This document shows positions 46,626 to 58,619 of a stretch of 64,000 nucleotides of DNA, piece by piece (position 1 is the stretch's first letter; each line of letters begins with the position of its first letter). The position numbers were made by a program, and so were the translations under genes. Origin of the DNA: Calliphora vicina (taxonomy: Eukaryota > Arthropoda > Insecta > Diptera > Calliphoridae); assembly GCF_958450345.1 (NCBI RefSeq), contig NC_088780.1, positions 118,372,226 to 118,436,225 on the forward strand. Direction: 5' to 3'. The notes beneath the pieces were generated by a model. It had not been told where the DNA came from, made no database searches, and worked only from the letters and a program-made list of their open reading frames with translations.

Positions 46626-46737
46626 CTATTTTGACGTTAAGATATGTATAAAGGAGAAAATATACAAATTATTTAGTTTTTTGCTTCTTGTCCACTTGTT
46701 CTTTAGACACTACAATTTAAAAAAAAAACAAACTTAC

Positions 46738-46933
46738 TTCCTATAGATCCTGTTCTCTCAGCAGGATGTTTATTACTGGAATCACCATTTGTATTTGGTT
46801 TTTTATTGGCTTCAGTTGTCGAAGATAATTCAGTAGTTGTTGTGGTGGTGGTAGTTGATGCTGTTAGTGGAGGTTTCGCTAGACCCAGAAATTCACAAAT
46901 TTCAGGTGATTTTTGTATGTACAAGAGATTGCA
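46738..46933 (-). CDS. Upstream exon: Cys-pair end and Thr-rich stalk
   Basis: Acceptor ttccattccag (AG at 46935-46934) and donor gtaagt (46737-46732); 196 bp. It encodes CNLLYIQKSPEICEFLGLAK, then a low-complexity Thr-rich, probably O-glycosylated stalk (TASTTTTTTTTELSSTTEAN), then KPNTNGDSSNKHPAERTGSIG, ending one base into the next codon. The opening C-x3-Y-x6-P-x2-C pattern resembles the last strand and final cysteine of a mannose-6-phosphate-receptor-homology (MRH) domain. With the TM and di-leucine tail this suggests a lysosomal sorting receptor of the Lerp/MPR kind. The family call rests on one short motif and is tentative. Upstream exons were not found within the next 17 kb. Confidence 0.75.
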
Positions 46934-47179
46934 CTGGAATGGAAAAAATAAATATATATACAATTTCTGAATAAAGCATCTACAATTTGTGTTGCATATT
47001 AATTTAGTTATGAAATAGAAATTGAAAATTTGTACATAGTTGTTTGCAGTTACTTAAAAGTTTTCTTAAAACAAATCAGTACTGTTTCATATCTTTTTTT
47101 ATATATTTAATGTGTATTTTTCAAATATGCTTTATAGATGTGCAGACAAATATGCTGTATTCATTATATTCATAATATA

Positions 47180-47702
47180 CAGTGGTGGCCAGGAATTTAA
47201 GATAAAAATTGTTTGCTAAATTCCATGTAATTGTCAATTATTTTTTCAAATATTTCCACAAATATGTATGCATGAGGACTGTTTTAACACACAAGTGTGT
47301 TTTATTCGACTGTGTCAATTCATACATATTCACCACGAACACATACAATTTTTCTACAACTTGACCAAAAAAATTTTTTTTAAATAAACATATTTTCTCA
47401 CATTTATATCATTATATTTTTATTATTATAAAATATTCGGACCAAATTTCGTATTTTTAGTTCCATTAGTTTCGGTCATATCATGTTATTAACAGCGGAT
47501 GTTCGCTGAGGTGGGTCAACGTATTTCCACATATCTTTGTCCATATATGTTTTACCGATTTTTCCAAACATTTTTCAGAAACTAGAAACATTAATAATAA
47601 ATTTCATACCCTTAGAGGTCCTTTTATTTTGGCTCTATCGCACTTAAAATTCAGTTGATGAAAAAAATTCAAGTATTTGTCTTAAATTGGTGGCCACCAC
47701 TG
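47180..47702. mobile_element. CAGTGGTGGCC Tc1-like MITE, intact copy
   Basis: Tips cagtggtggcc (47180-47190) and inverted ggccaccactg (ending 47702), TA on both sides. 523 bp, noncoding. Outer 25 bp: cagtggtggccaggaattta versus the inverted right end cagtggtggccaccaattta. It provides the uninterrupted version of the 25748 copy. It sits in the intron upstream of the 46933 exon and ends 7 bp before the next foldback. Confidence 0.85.
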
Positions 47703-47709
47703 TACATTA

Positions 47710-48864
47710 GGGTGGCCCCAAAATTTAAGTTGCGGATGTTCCCACCTAAAATGAAAACTTGATTCATTCTAAGACTACGTTTTGAATTTTTTTCGTCCTG
47801 GGGTCAATATTTGGCGAGCTGGATCGAAGGATAAAAAGGTCCTTTTTTGGGGTTTTTTACATTTTTTCCATATTTCTTCCAAAGGAAGTATATGTAAATT
47901 TGGTATCATATGAAAGGTCTTTGAGAGACGCATTCAATTGGTTAAAAGAAATTTAAAAAAAAAAATTTTTAATTAAAAAATTTTAAAAATTTTCGACAAA
48001 ATTTTAGTTTTTTTTAATTTTTTCATAGAATTTATTCAAATACATGGATGAAATTTCTTGATCATAAACATCATGTAATTTCACCGAAATGGTTTTTCTC
48101 GTTTTTTAAAATTCAGTCCAGTTCAATGTTTATTCAAATTTGTTTAAACCCAATTTCATCCCTATCTGTTAAGCAGTTTTTCACATGTTACTTAAAATTA
48201 ACAACAACATTCCAAAGGAATAACATTAAAATAATCATTATAGCGCGATGTATAGTAAATGTTTTAGCTTAATTTTAAATATTCGTAGTGTAACAAAAGA
48301 AAAGTATAAGAATTTATACATCGATGGAAAGCTTATAAAATTTGAGTTATTTTGATGCCCATACATATACTATGAATTGAGTACAGAGATTGTCAGATAG
48401 GGATGAAATTAGGTTTAAACAAATTTGAATAAACATTGAACTGGATTGAATTTTAAAAAACGAGAAAAACCATTTCGGTGAAATTACATGATGTTTATGA
48501 TCAAGAAATTTCATCTATGTATTTGAATAAATTCTATGAAAAAATTAAAAAAAACTAAAATTTTGTCGAAAATTTTTAAAATTTTTTAATTAAAATTTTT
48601 TTTTTTTAAATTTCTTTTAACTAATTCAATGCGTCTCTCAAAGACCTTTCATATGATACCAAATTTACATATACTTCCTTTGGAAGAAATATGGAAAAAA
48701 TGTAAAAAACCTCAAAAAAGGACCTTTTTATCCTTTGATCCAGCTCGCCAAATATTGACCCCAGGACGAAAAAATTTCAAAACGTAGTCTTAGAATGAAT
48801 CAAATTTTCATTTTAGGCGGGAACATCGATACCTTATTTTTTCTCCATACAAACGGGGCCACCC
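47710..48864. mobile_element. Giant foldback element, arms about 460 bp
   Basis: TA then gggtggccccaaaatttaag on the left; cggggccaccc then TA on the right. The left arm (47710-48168) and right arm (48394-48864) are inverted and near-identical from about 47745 inward: cattctaagactacgttttg, gacgcattcaattggttaaa, catcatgtaatttcaccgaa, tttaaacccaatttcatccc. The loop is about 225 nt. It lies in the intron of the minus gene and in the presumed plus-strand long intron. The 74-codon frame at 48048 is arm sequence. Confidence 0.92.
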
Positions 48865-48869
48865 TACTG

Positions 48870-51800
48870 TACATATGCCATTTTAACGATGATAAACTTT
48901 TCAGAAACTTAAGAACGATGAAAATATGTGATCACCATTAAATAAAAAAAACATATAGTTATCTGATAGATTTAAAAATATTGTTCAAATTCCTAATGGA
49001 ACTAATATTATATTTCTTAATAAACACACTTGATATAGGATATTATCAAAGCATATAAATCCAAAAAGTGATAGAAAATAGTATTTAGAAAATACTTTAT
49101 TTTAATTTATTCCTTTATTTTAATTTATTCCAAAAATACGAAAACCGAAAAAGAAAAGTAATTTTCTTAAGTGAACCTTAATGTACGACCAGCATTATAT
49201 CGCCTAGTGTTGATATTCTTATAAAAACAACAGCAATTTTCCAAATTGCTATAAACTTTGTATACATATTCCTTAACGATGAAGACGACAACCTTGTTTA
49301 ATAGCACAAAAAGATCCAATTTCTTGTATAATATACGAAATGGAAACGAAGCATACACAATTTTTACATATACATATTCTTTTGTTGGCAGCGCTAAAGT
49401 TATCATCCTCATTTGCAGCGTCTTACGCTTGTGTCTACAATTTTCCACCTTAGTAAGTTAAAAGTAGCTAGATGCTGGTAATATGCATGCATTCTTTTCT
49501 TTCTTTTCTCATAAACTGATGGCAAAGTTATGATAATATCTTTTTTCCTGTTAGCTCAGTGTTTTTTCATATTTTTTTCGCTCTTAAAAATGAAAACAGA
49601 AAAATTACATTATGTTGGTGTTTATTTAAAAATTACTTTTTCCTTTTTAATGGTATAGAACAGTTCAACAACTTCTAACTCCCAACCACCCACTATTCAC
49701 TTCGTATCACACTAGAATCTTTAAGTAGTTGTCTGTTGTTATAATGTTAAAAAGTTATTAGTTTATCTAGAAAAATTAAAAGGAAATGCAACAGCTTATT
49801 TTGGCGCTGCCGCATAGGTATAACTAAACAAAAAAAATATAATTTATTCGATTGTTTTTTGTTTTGTTACTTTTATTTAATGCGTTTTGTTGGCGCTTAA
49901 CTAAAATGGAAATGAAAAAATAATTTGTTTTGTGAATGCCTAAAAGTAAACAATGCTGCTTTAAGCAGATAAGCTTCTGTTTTTTTAGATAATGCGCGTA
50001 ACACTTACAAGTAGGCACTATATTTTTGTAAAATTTAACAAAGCCTTAAAGAAGGCAGATATTTTTGTTAAATTAAATGTAAAATAAATAACTAGATAGA
50101 GAGGCAACTACTTAAATAATAAAAAGACAAACTATAACAGTATGTTTAATTTTTATTTTAAAATCTTACATTGTACTTTATTTATTATAAGGTTATAATT
50201 TTTAAATTACTGCCCCAATGAAATTTAAACATTTATTTAACATAATTTGTTTACTTTTAAAAAAAGTTTTCTTGTGTAAAATGAACATTTCTCTTAGATA
50301 CTGTTCCTTTTATCTCTCTACATACATTTTTTTAACCCACTTTTACTTCTATAATATTTTTTATCTTTTGTCATTAAACACAAAATTACATGTCACAAAG
50401 ATCATTATTATCATCAGCGTCATCTTTCATCCATCCAACCAACCAACATATGCTTTGCTGCTTCAACGGTCTATGAAATGTAAATCATTAAAAAGTTAAG
50501 CCTAAAGGCATGCTACAATTGTTTTCTATACTCCCAATATATGTGTCTGAGTCTACTACACATTACACTTGAAACATTAAAAAATATATGTACTACATAC
50601 TTTTTAAAGACATCACGTCACAACTTCAAAGAGCCTGTAATTTGTTTTATATTCTACATTCTTGTTTACAGACGCAATGTATTTTAGCGATTTTGTATTC
50701 CTTTTCTTGACTACGTTAATGATTTGCTTATACAGCAAAGATAAATACGGTCGTAATTAAAAAACAGCTATTTGGAAAAAGTTGCTAATTGATGGTGTAG
50801 ACGTTAAATAATAAAATAATTGCAACAATTTATATCCAGAAGAAAAACAACTAAAGATAAATTTTAATTTTTTCGAACAAAATTGCATAAAAATTAAATT
50901 AGCACTTTTTTAAAAGAAAATTATGGTAAATCATATCAGTTTTAAAAAAAATTATCAGACATTAGCTAATTTTAATGCATACTTTTAGGACTAAAAGATA
51001 ATTTTGATAAAATCCAAGATACAAGTGTTTGGTTTTAAGAAATTTAATAATTTTTGTTACCAACAATTAATTAATTTTAAGTTTGTTTTATTATTCACTT
51101 TCATAGTTGTTTGTATTATTGTATTTGCCTCTTGAATATACCAACTCTTTGTATATCATTTGATTTTTTTTTTTTTGGTTTTCCAACATACATACATACA
51201 TTTTTATATCTTTATTATAAATTCTTTTCATATCCTTTTTGTTTACTTTATAAAACAATTTAGTGTGCTTTACTTGTTTATTTTGTACTTGAAATTTTGT
51301 TGTCATTTTATATATTCTCTTGTAAAAATTCAACGTTTTTTTATATACTACACACTTGTGTACATAAAATAACACATCATGATTGTGGCAAAAAATAATT
51401 TAATTTTTTATAAAGGCATTTTTACATAAGAAAAAGTTTTTTAATCGAATTTATCACTGCAGTAAAAATATGATTATTTCCAGGATTGTGAATTAATTTT
51501 CAATATTTTGCAATAACAATTTTATTTAAACTATTTATAATATTTCGGTTGAAAATAATCCCAAACTAAATATTTTTTGTAGCATATTTTATATTTTTTA
51601 TAAAAATCAGTGCAAACAATTCCATAATCAGTTTTAAGCTTATTATTGTGTGCTTTATGAATTTTAAATTATTAAGTTAAAATGTAAAAAGAATACTTTA
51701 AAATAGTGACGAAGCAATTTTAAAATTAAACGCTTTGTAGCTCTTTTTTGGAAAGAATTTTTAAAAAAAAATTTATATTGTACACATCTAGAGAAAGTAA

Positions 51801-52000
51801 CCTTTTTTTTAAATTTAGCCTTGAAAGAAAAGTCCTACAAATTTTCTTATTATTATTGAATTTATTACATAGCGTATATATGTTTATTTTAAATAATTAG
51901 TTATATAAAAATGTATGGTATACTTATAGGATTATGTTAAAGCTTATGAGAACACTAACAAGCATAGTACAATATTGAAATTGATATTTAGAAAGTATAG
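48870..52000. other. AT-rich stretch without recognisable gene
   Basis: No repeat ends or domains. Overlapping frames at 49167-49461 and 51091-51375 are on opposite strands and unrecognised. I searched it for upstream exons of the minus-strand gene and saw none with splice sites and protein-like content. Confidence 0.4.
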
Positions 52001-52003
52001 CCT

Positions 52004-52297
52004 AGTACTCTGTTCATATTGGCGAAAAATTATGGTTTTTTCATGCAAAGAATTTTGGTTGGTTTTAATTTCGTGCGAAAGAAGTGCTGCTTATGTAAGA
52101 CCCCTTTTACACTAGGCAATTTAGTTACGCTAATCTCTTGTGTTTGTAGATGGCAGAGGTAATGTCGGGTTAAGGAGAAGAAAATTTTACATGCTGTTTT
52201 GTTATTGGGCAAGAGACTTGCGCAACTAAATTGCCTAGTATGAAAGGGGTCTTATTTCGTGTGGAAAAATAAGGTTGCCAGATAAGAACAGAGTACT
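52004..52297. mobile_element. Nested palindromic MITE
   Basis: Outer arms agtactctgttc (52004-52015) and gaacagagtact (52286-52297) are perfect. Inside, gaccccttttacactaggca (52099-52118) pairs with the inverted tgcctagtatgaaaggggtc (52232-52251), and caatttagtt with aactaaattg. It may be one element inside another. Noncoding. Confidence 0.7.
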
Positions 52298-52299
52298 GC

Positions 52300-53280
52300 T
52301 TTAGCGAAATTATTTCGCATATATTTCATTCCAAATATTGTTACATATATGTAGTTTGACAGCATTTCGCACGAAATTTTGAACAGCTTATCAGATAAAT
52401 TATAAAAATGTGTGTATACAACATAGTTGCAATTGTTGTTGATAGTTTTGTAAGGAGACTTACATAATAAATTCTTACATATAAATTGAATTTCAATTTC
52501 AATCTTATTACTCTCGTACGTACTTAGAACTTATCATAACATACATTAGCAAGTACATGCAAGTATGATAGTTTTCGGGGTTCATTGAACTATTAATGAA
52601 GCAGTTTGTTTAAATTAGAAAAAAAATACGTAAATACATTTGTAAAATAAAATAACAAAACTTGTGTACATATTTACTATATTTATATGCATGTGTCTAT
52701 TTATGTATGTATAAATATACATACATATATGAATGTAGCTTCAATTCTACTAAGTATGTTTTTAAGGTTATGACAATAACTACTTGTCTCAAGAGTTTAG
52801 ACACTAAAAACTTTTACATAATGCCAAAAAACTATATTTCCGCCTTGCAAACACTTTTACACCTAAAAACTTATAAGTACACAAGGATTTCAATTCATAT
52901 TTCGTTGTGTAGACAAAGACTGCTAGACAGACAAAAACCCAAAGCACTGCGAATAAAGAGAAAAACACTTTTGAGCATAATTTCTTATTCCTTTTTTAAG
53001 TGTTTTCTAAAAGCAATTTATGTAATATTACTTTAACAACATGAAAAAAAAATTAAGTGTTTTTCCTTATTATTTTTGTAACACTTAAGCAACTAATTAC
53101 GAAATAAAAAATTGAGGCAATGGTATCATAACCAGAAAAAAGTATCGTATTACTCTTTCGCTAAGATTTATTTAAAGAAATAGTAAAGAAAGGGGAGGAA
53201 CAAATGCTGAGGAATTTTTATTTAAACATTGCTACTAAATAATTCAACGGCCCTATAATTAGGGCAATTAGCTTATTATT
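52300..53280. other. AT-rich stretch without recognisable gene
   Basis: TACATACATATATG microsatellite at about 52710-52735. The 124-codon plus frame (52662-53036) begins in that microsatellite and is Tyr/Lys/Leu-rich; I do not call it a gene. Confidence 0.4.
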
Positions 53281-53285
53281 AATGT

Positions 53286-53790
53286 ACCCTACACCACCAT
53301 AGTGGGGAACTTATAATGCGCTTGTGTAGATGTTTGTAACGTCCAAAAATATTAGTCTAACACCCACCTTAAAGTATACCGATCGCCTAAGAATCACTTT
53401 CTGAGTCGATTAAATCATGTAAACCTTGTGCGCAAAGTACAGGTCGCAATTTTGAAGATATTTCGATCAAATTTGGTACATATTATTGTTCTGCGCAAGG
53501 ACAAAGCCTATTGAAATTGACTGAAATCGGTCCATTATTTCACCTAGCCCCATACAAATGTTCTCCCGAAATTGGACTTTATTGATCATAAATGTTTAAT
53601 TTATATATGTATCTAAACAAATTTCACTCCAAATAAGTTTTATATATACAAAATTCATGTCACCAAATTTTATTGTGATCGGTCCATAATTAGTCATAGC
53701 TCCCATATAAGACCCGGTTCCGAAAATACTCGGTGTAGGGTATCATATGGTCGGGCTTGACCGACTATACTTTCTTACTTGTTTGCATTG
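53286..53790 (-). mobile_element. Helentron/DINE-like element, complete, inverted
   Basis: On the minus strand the head is aaacaagtaagaaagtatag, a tcggtcaagcccga hairpin and a taccctacacc box (53790-53735). The tail ends …ccactatggtggtgtagggt (53286 side). The body has the phrases aaatcggtccattatttcac and gatatttcgatcaaatttgg. Head and tail match the 10251 element and the 44868 tail. A fragment of the same body is at 28985. Confidence 0.8.
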
Positions 53791-54105
53791 TGAAAGCTTG
53801 CTCAGACGTATGTATTGTTATCGGTTGGTCTGGTTGATATTTTTAAATACATAAAATATTAAAAATACTTTAAATTTGTTTCTTAACATGCTGATAGATT
53901 GAAACTATTGAAAAGCTGCATTTTGGTATTTCATACCAGGAACATTGGAGAATATTGAGTACTTAAATACTTTCACAAATCTATATTGTATATTGTGTTA
54001 TTGTTTAAAACTTGTACCAAAATGTACAGTGATTCGACAAATTAAGTATATGACAATTATTTTCAGATCATTTGCAAAGATGTGAAATATTCATTAAACA
54101 TAATG

Positions 54106-54168
54106 CAACAAGTTCTTCACGTGAAAATAGTCAACTGAGATGACTATTTTCACGTGAAGAACTTGTTG
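54106..54168. other. Perfect 28-bp hairpin with 7-nt loop
   Basis: 54106-54133 and 54141-54168 are exact reverse complements (caacaagttcttcacgtgaa … ttcacgtgaagaacttgttg) with loop actgaga. Beyond it the pairing continues imperfectly (attaaacataatg versus aaatgttatttaat). Each arm carries the palindrome TTCACGTGAA. It is a candidate for a very young foldback or a structured RNA; no gene association is shown. Confidence 0.8.
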
Positions 54169-54169
54169 A

Positions 54170-55420
54170 AATGTTATTTAATACTTATGCAATATATACA
54201 TATGTAGGTATATACAAAAACTGTAAACTATCTGTCAGTTTCTTAACAACCAATTTAGACCCGTGTTTGGTAGAAAAATAACTTGTTAAGGAACTTGAGT
54301 TTGAGAAAATTTTCAAAAACATGAAATATAACTAACTCTTCTCTATTGAAAACAAACAAGGGACGGATTGCATTTGTATTACGCATTTGTTCGTGTTGTA
54401 TAAACGAAAATTATTATTCATGAACTACTATACAAATATACTGTATATGAGCTATTAGTAAACCATTGAAAAAGACACTAATCATAACTTTTCTGTATAT
54501 AATTTGAGATTAATATATGCATATATACATACATATAAAATTCATATGATTATTTTTGTTAAATAAGAATTATTAAAGAATTATTAATAATAAACATAAG
54601 AATAAATTTATAAAAATACAATACGTAGTAATAATTTTATAATCATGTATTGATATTCATAAAATTATATTATATCATTTTCATAAACACTCATACAGAC
54701 ATAATTCTGGACTACCAAAAATACAATAATTCATTACTTAGACATTGAGAAAATTTAAATTTATTTTATTTATCTAATAAATTTCTAATTATATTGAAGT
54801 TAGTACAGCTACACACACACATCAGTACATATAAACATTGGTCTAGCTATCAAACAGGATTGTATATACATACATTCATAAAATATTTATCTGGATATAA
54901 TTAGTAGAAGTCTAAAACATTAAATCATATTTTATACAATACATATAATGAACTGAATATACATACATATGTATATATTTATGTCTGAAAATTCAAATAC
55001 TTTGGCATTAGGCAGGAGTTGTCATTCTTATACAAAATTCTTATATCCTGGTGATTAGATTTCAGTACTAAAAACCAACCTAATGTTTTGAATTTTATTG
55101 TATGTACATACATTTATAGAAATGTATTATAACAACAAATTAGATACATAGTCGTAAGAAATATCATAAATTCTTTATAATGCAAAATATTCCAAATATA
55201 ATTTATGGGTTTTGATAATATGTAATTCATTTCTTATGTGTATAATAAAGTTGCTTTATGACTTAAAATTTGTATACATGTTTTCACATATGCAAATTTG
55301 TATACAGACACTTGCTTAAGAATACAGATTCATGCTCATTTATTAATAATTTCAATATAAATAACTTTCTGTTTGTGTTTGTAATTTAATTATATTTACA
55401 TACATAAAATATGTATGTAC
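54170..55420. other. AT-rich stretch without recognisable gene
   Basis: ATAC/TACATA microsatellites; no gene or repeat ends. Confidence 0.45.
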
Positions 55421-55424
55421 ATTA

Positions 55425-55470
55425 GACATGCCCTCAAAAAAAAGGTTTGCAATAGATATGTCTAGTTTTG
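55425..55470. repeat. Orphan tip of the GACATGCCC foldback family
   Basis: tacattagacatgccctcaa followed by aaggtttgcaatagatatgt, matching the first 40 bp of the 24436 copy with changes. Confidence 0.5.
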
Positions 55471-55637
55471 TTCTTTACTAATTTTTTAATTAATCATTTT
55501 TTTATTAATTTGTTCATCAAATCTGCAATGTACTCGTAATATGATATTAATTACAGATAGAGTTATTCCATAAGGCATACAGTTTTTTGTATCATTTTTG
55601 TGAGAATAAACTTTGAAAATTTGTAAACTTATTGACC

Positions 55638-55715
55638 AATAGGTCAATTCACATTTTCAAACCATTGTGAAATATTAGGACATTATGACAATATGACCTT
55701 GTGAATTGACCATAT
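55638..55715. repeat. Small palindromic repeat, GGTCAATTCACA arms
   Basis: ggtcaattcaca and tgtgaattgacc are perfect inverted arms around aaaccattgtgaaatattag and gacaatatgac. The words resemble those flanking the 22560 array (cacaatg, gtcctattat), so it may be the basic unit of that family. Confidence 0.55.
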
Positions 55716-56240
55716 GTGTATAAATAGGTTATGTTTAATCTAACGTATTTTTATGATTCATAAAGTTAAGCACTTATTTTTTGTTATATCAAATTAAATG
55801 AAGAGTTATAAAATAATTTTTTTATATAACTTTGGGTTTTCTAGCATTTAATGGTTATTAGAGTTGTTATATTCAAGAACGATCTAGTTCACAATTCAGT
55901 CAAATGAACAATGTGAAGTTGTTCAGTATTCCTGCGGCGTTGGTACTATTTTCGGGAACAGATCGTTATTATTTTTTTTTTGTTTTTAATACAGAAAAAT
56001 TGTCTTTAAAAGAGGAAAATTCTATGATACTTATATCATTTTTATTGTCCGTAGTTTTTTTATAACAGCGATGAAGTTGAAGTCATAGAAGTAATGTTTT
56101 AGCCACTGAGACTGTAAATATTTATTTATTTTCATATTTATTATAATTAAAATTACAACAGATCTTAAAGCTAAAAGCACTAGCAACAATGGCTATCGGC
56201 TTAGAATTTATTAATTAGGTGTATTCTTAAAATAGGATAT
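55716..56240. other. Stretch without recognisable gene
   Basis: AT-rich; no ends or domains. Confidence 0.4.
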
Positions 56241-56246
56241 TTACTA

Positions 56247-56935
56247 GAGTATTCAATCGATTAACCGTTAATCGGTTAACCGATTAATTTTGGACGCTTA
56301 ACTGTTCGAATAATTTAAAATTGCCGATTTTCAAATAACAAATAAACCGATTAATTTGTGTCGATTAACCGATTAACCGAAATATAAAAAATATAAAACA
56401 CATAAATTTATTTCTTAACGCGTGAAAATTTCCTTCTGGCAATAGTTTTTTGAAATCTAAAAAAATCCAAAAAGAACTCGAATGGTATGATGAAGGATTT
56501 TATATGCTTAGAGAAAAGTAAAAACATAACTGAGAAATTGAATATTCTTTATCATGCCTTACTTTAGATTTCTACAATCAGTGAGAAAGTTTTGTCAAGT
56601 CAAGTTTTATTAAAAAGTAAAAAAAATCGTTTAAAAGGAAAGCATTTAAATTATATTCTTTTTTTAAAATATTATTTCAGAAGATTCCCTATTTATTGTT
56701 TTATTGAATTGTTATGTTTTGTTTGGTTTTTATGTTTTTGTTTTTTTTATTAACAAAATGCTTATAAAAAGGTACACAAAATTCGTGTTTTTCCTTTCAA
56801 TATAAAATTAAAATACAAATTATTGTTAATCGAATAATTTAAAATTAACCGATTATTAACCGATTAAATGTAAGCCCCGATTAATTATTTGCTCGATTAC
56901 CCGATTAAACCAGGAACCCGATTAATTGAATACCC
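56247..56935. mobile_element. GGGTATTCAAT element rich in CGGTTAA
   Basis: The left tip gagtattcaatcgattaacc and right tip …cccgattaattgaataccc are inverted with TA on both sides. CGGTTAATCGATTAACC-type repeats fill both subterminal regions. 689 bp, noncoding. A truncated inverted relative is at 42061. Confidence 0.75.
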
Positions 56936-57000
56936 TAATATTTACATATTAAGATATTTAGACTAGGTATTACAAAATTAAATATGGTTATGTAAAGAAA

Positions 57001-57250
57001 GTTTTTTTTAAAATTCAAAGTCATTGTTAATGTTGTTATTGGATGGACATTTTAATAAATCAACAATGTTAGAGGATTTGCAAATGGATACACGTAAGTT
57101 GGCTAAGACCGGGCAGTCCACTAAGATGTGAAAAACTATTAAAGGAGAGGAGCTACAGAAGGTGCATACTGGTTGTGCAGTTTTGTTCATCAAATGCTGG
57201 TGGGTCAGTCGTGTATGTGTTAGACGTAGCCTCGCGCATCTTGGATTTTA
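57001..57250 (-). pseudogene. LINE ORF2 C-terminus (RNase H/zinc-knuckle region), fragment
   Basis: On the minus strand: CARLRLTHTRLTHQHLMNKT, then AQPVCTFCSSSPLIVFHILV, then DCPVLANLRVSICKSSNIVD, stop near 57008. The order RLRLTHTRLTH … C-x2-C … H-x4-C is the conserved C-terminal CCHC-like motif of jockey/I-type LINE ORF2 proteins. A frameshift precedes it (HKIQD … upstream of 57250). 5'-truncated. Confidence 0.82.
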
Positions 57251-57254
57251 TGAA

Positions 57255-58385
57255 CCTTTCGGAAACCGAGCCATAGTATCCCTAATTTAGACAACCTGGG
57301 GACACAATTAAAAAATCGTACTACATGTATATATGAAATATGTGTACAAGATAAACAAATAACGTTTAATGCTAATTGGTACTGATCACAATTCTTCTTT
57401 GTAAGTGCAAAAAAACTTTAGTAATTTGTCATATACCATTTATTTTATAAATATGAACATTTCATTAAAAATTTTAGAGCCTTTGTAGGTATTAAACACA
57501 AAAGTTTCAATTAAAAAGGTATTAAATTAAAAAAAAATGCTTCAGTTAAAAACTAAAAATTGTATGCTTCATTACTTTTAATGCATCTTTAAACACTACA
57601 TTACCTTTGTGTCTATAATATTAAAGAAACATTTTGACACAGACAACCTACATACCTATTATGTAAGAATCTGATTATATACGCTACCTTGACGAAGGAA
57701 TAGCAAAAGAATATCAAACTGACTTCATTTCCTATCCAGTTTAGGTAGACAACAAGGCAGACATGAAATTCAAACGTACTTTAATACTAAAGCACCTAAA
57801 CATATACAAGTACTATAAATAATAGTGTTTTTTTATATTCTTCCTTTTGTTGTTGCGTTAGTGTAAGTGTATAAAAGCATCAAACTTTCAGACAAGTGTT
57901 AGAGAATATGTATTTGTGTTTATAAGGAAAGGGGTAGATGTATGTTAACTGTTTGAACATAATCATATTAAATTTACACTTTTAACACTTAAAACTAAAA
58001 GAAAATTTTTGAAAACAAGACTGGAAATAAACTTGTAATGAATTATATTCATACTTACTATAATGTATAAAAGCTGAAGGAAAAAACATCTACTAACACA
58101 CACATAAATGGAAATAATAATTCCTTTATAGTATTTACACACACATTCAATCTTTTTATGTCTAGGTGAGATAGTGTGTGCCTAAGTGAGTGTAAAAGAG
58201 CATCATTGTTTTTGTCTGTGCAATATAGCGGGATGATAATAATGATGATTCCTTTTAACAGATATGGGTATATACTTGTACTTGGCAAACAAAACCAGCA
58301 ACACCCACCGCATGCAGTATAAATATTACATCAAAAATAATACCACACATATATAATTATGTACATATGTATGTAAGTATATACA
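57255..58385. other. Stretch without recognisable gene
   Basis: No gene. At 58151-58170 tctttttatgtctag|gtgag is a weaker fused splice-site-like sequence without a CTAAT branch motif. Confidence 0.4.
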
Positions 58386-58388
58386 TTA

Positions 58389-58613
58389 GGGTGGGCCGCT
58401 TTGTAAGGACAACAATTTGTCGATATTGTGTCATCGATTTTTCGATAGATTTGGCATGAGGAAAAAAAGTTCCTCTACGACATATCAAAAAAATAATTTT
58501 GAGGCACCCAAAATTCAATTTTTTTACATTTTCTCAACTTTTATTTTTAAGGTTTTTTAAATGTCGTAGTAATTTTTTTAGATGTCGTAGTGTAACTTTT
58601 TTTCAACCCACCC
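58389..58613. mobile_element. Small MITE, GGGTGGGCC ends, TA flanks
   Basis: Left gggtgggccgctttgtaagg, right …tttcaacccaccc, TA on both sides within tacatTA…TAatatacat. 225 bp. Internal near-repeats of gatgtcgtag. The 62-codon plus frame here is not a gene. Confidence 0.75.
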
Positions 58614-58619
58614 TAATAT

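Noticed and set aside
49167..49461. Overlapping 93- and 67-codon frames considered as upstream exons of the minus-strand receptor gene
   Set aside because: No matching acceptor/donor pair in phase and no cysteine pattern like an MRH domain.
52662..53036. 124-codon plus-strand frame, among the longest in the window
   Set aside because: It starts in a TACATA microsatellite and has chance-like Tyr/Lys/Leu composition; no family resemblance.
58151..58170. Third fused splice site tctttttatgtctag|gtgag
   Set aside because: Pyrimidine tract is interrupted and no CTAAT branch motif is near; too weak beside the other two.
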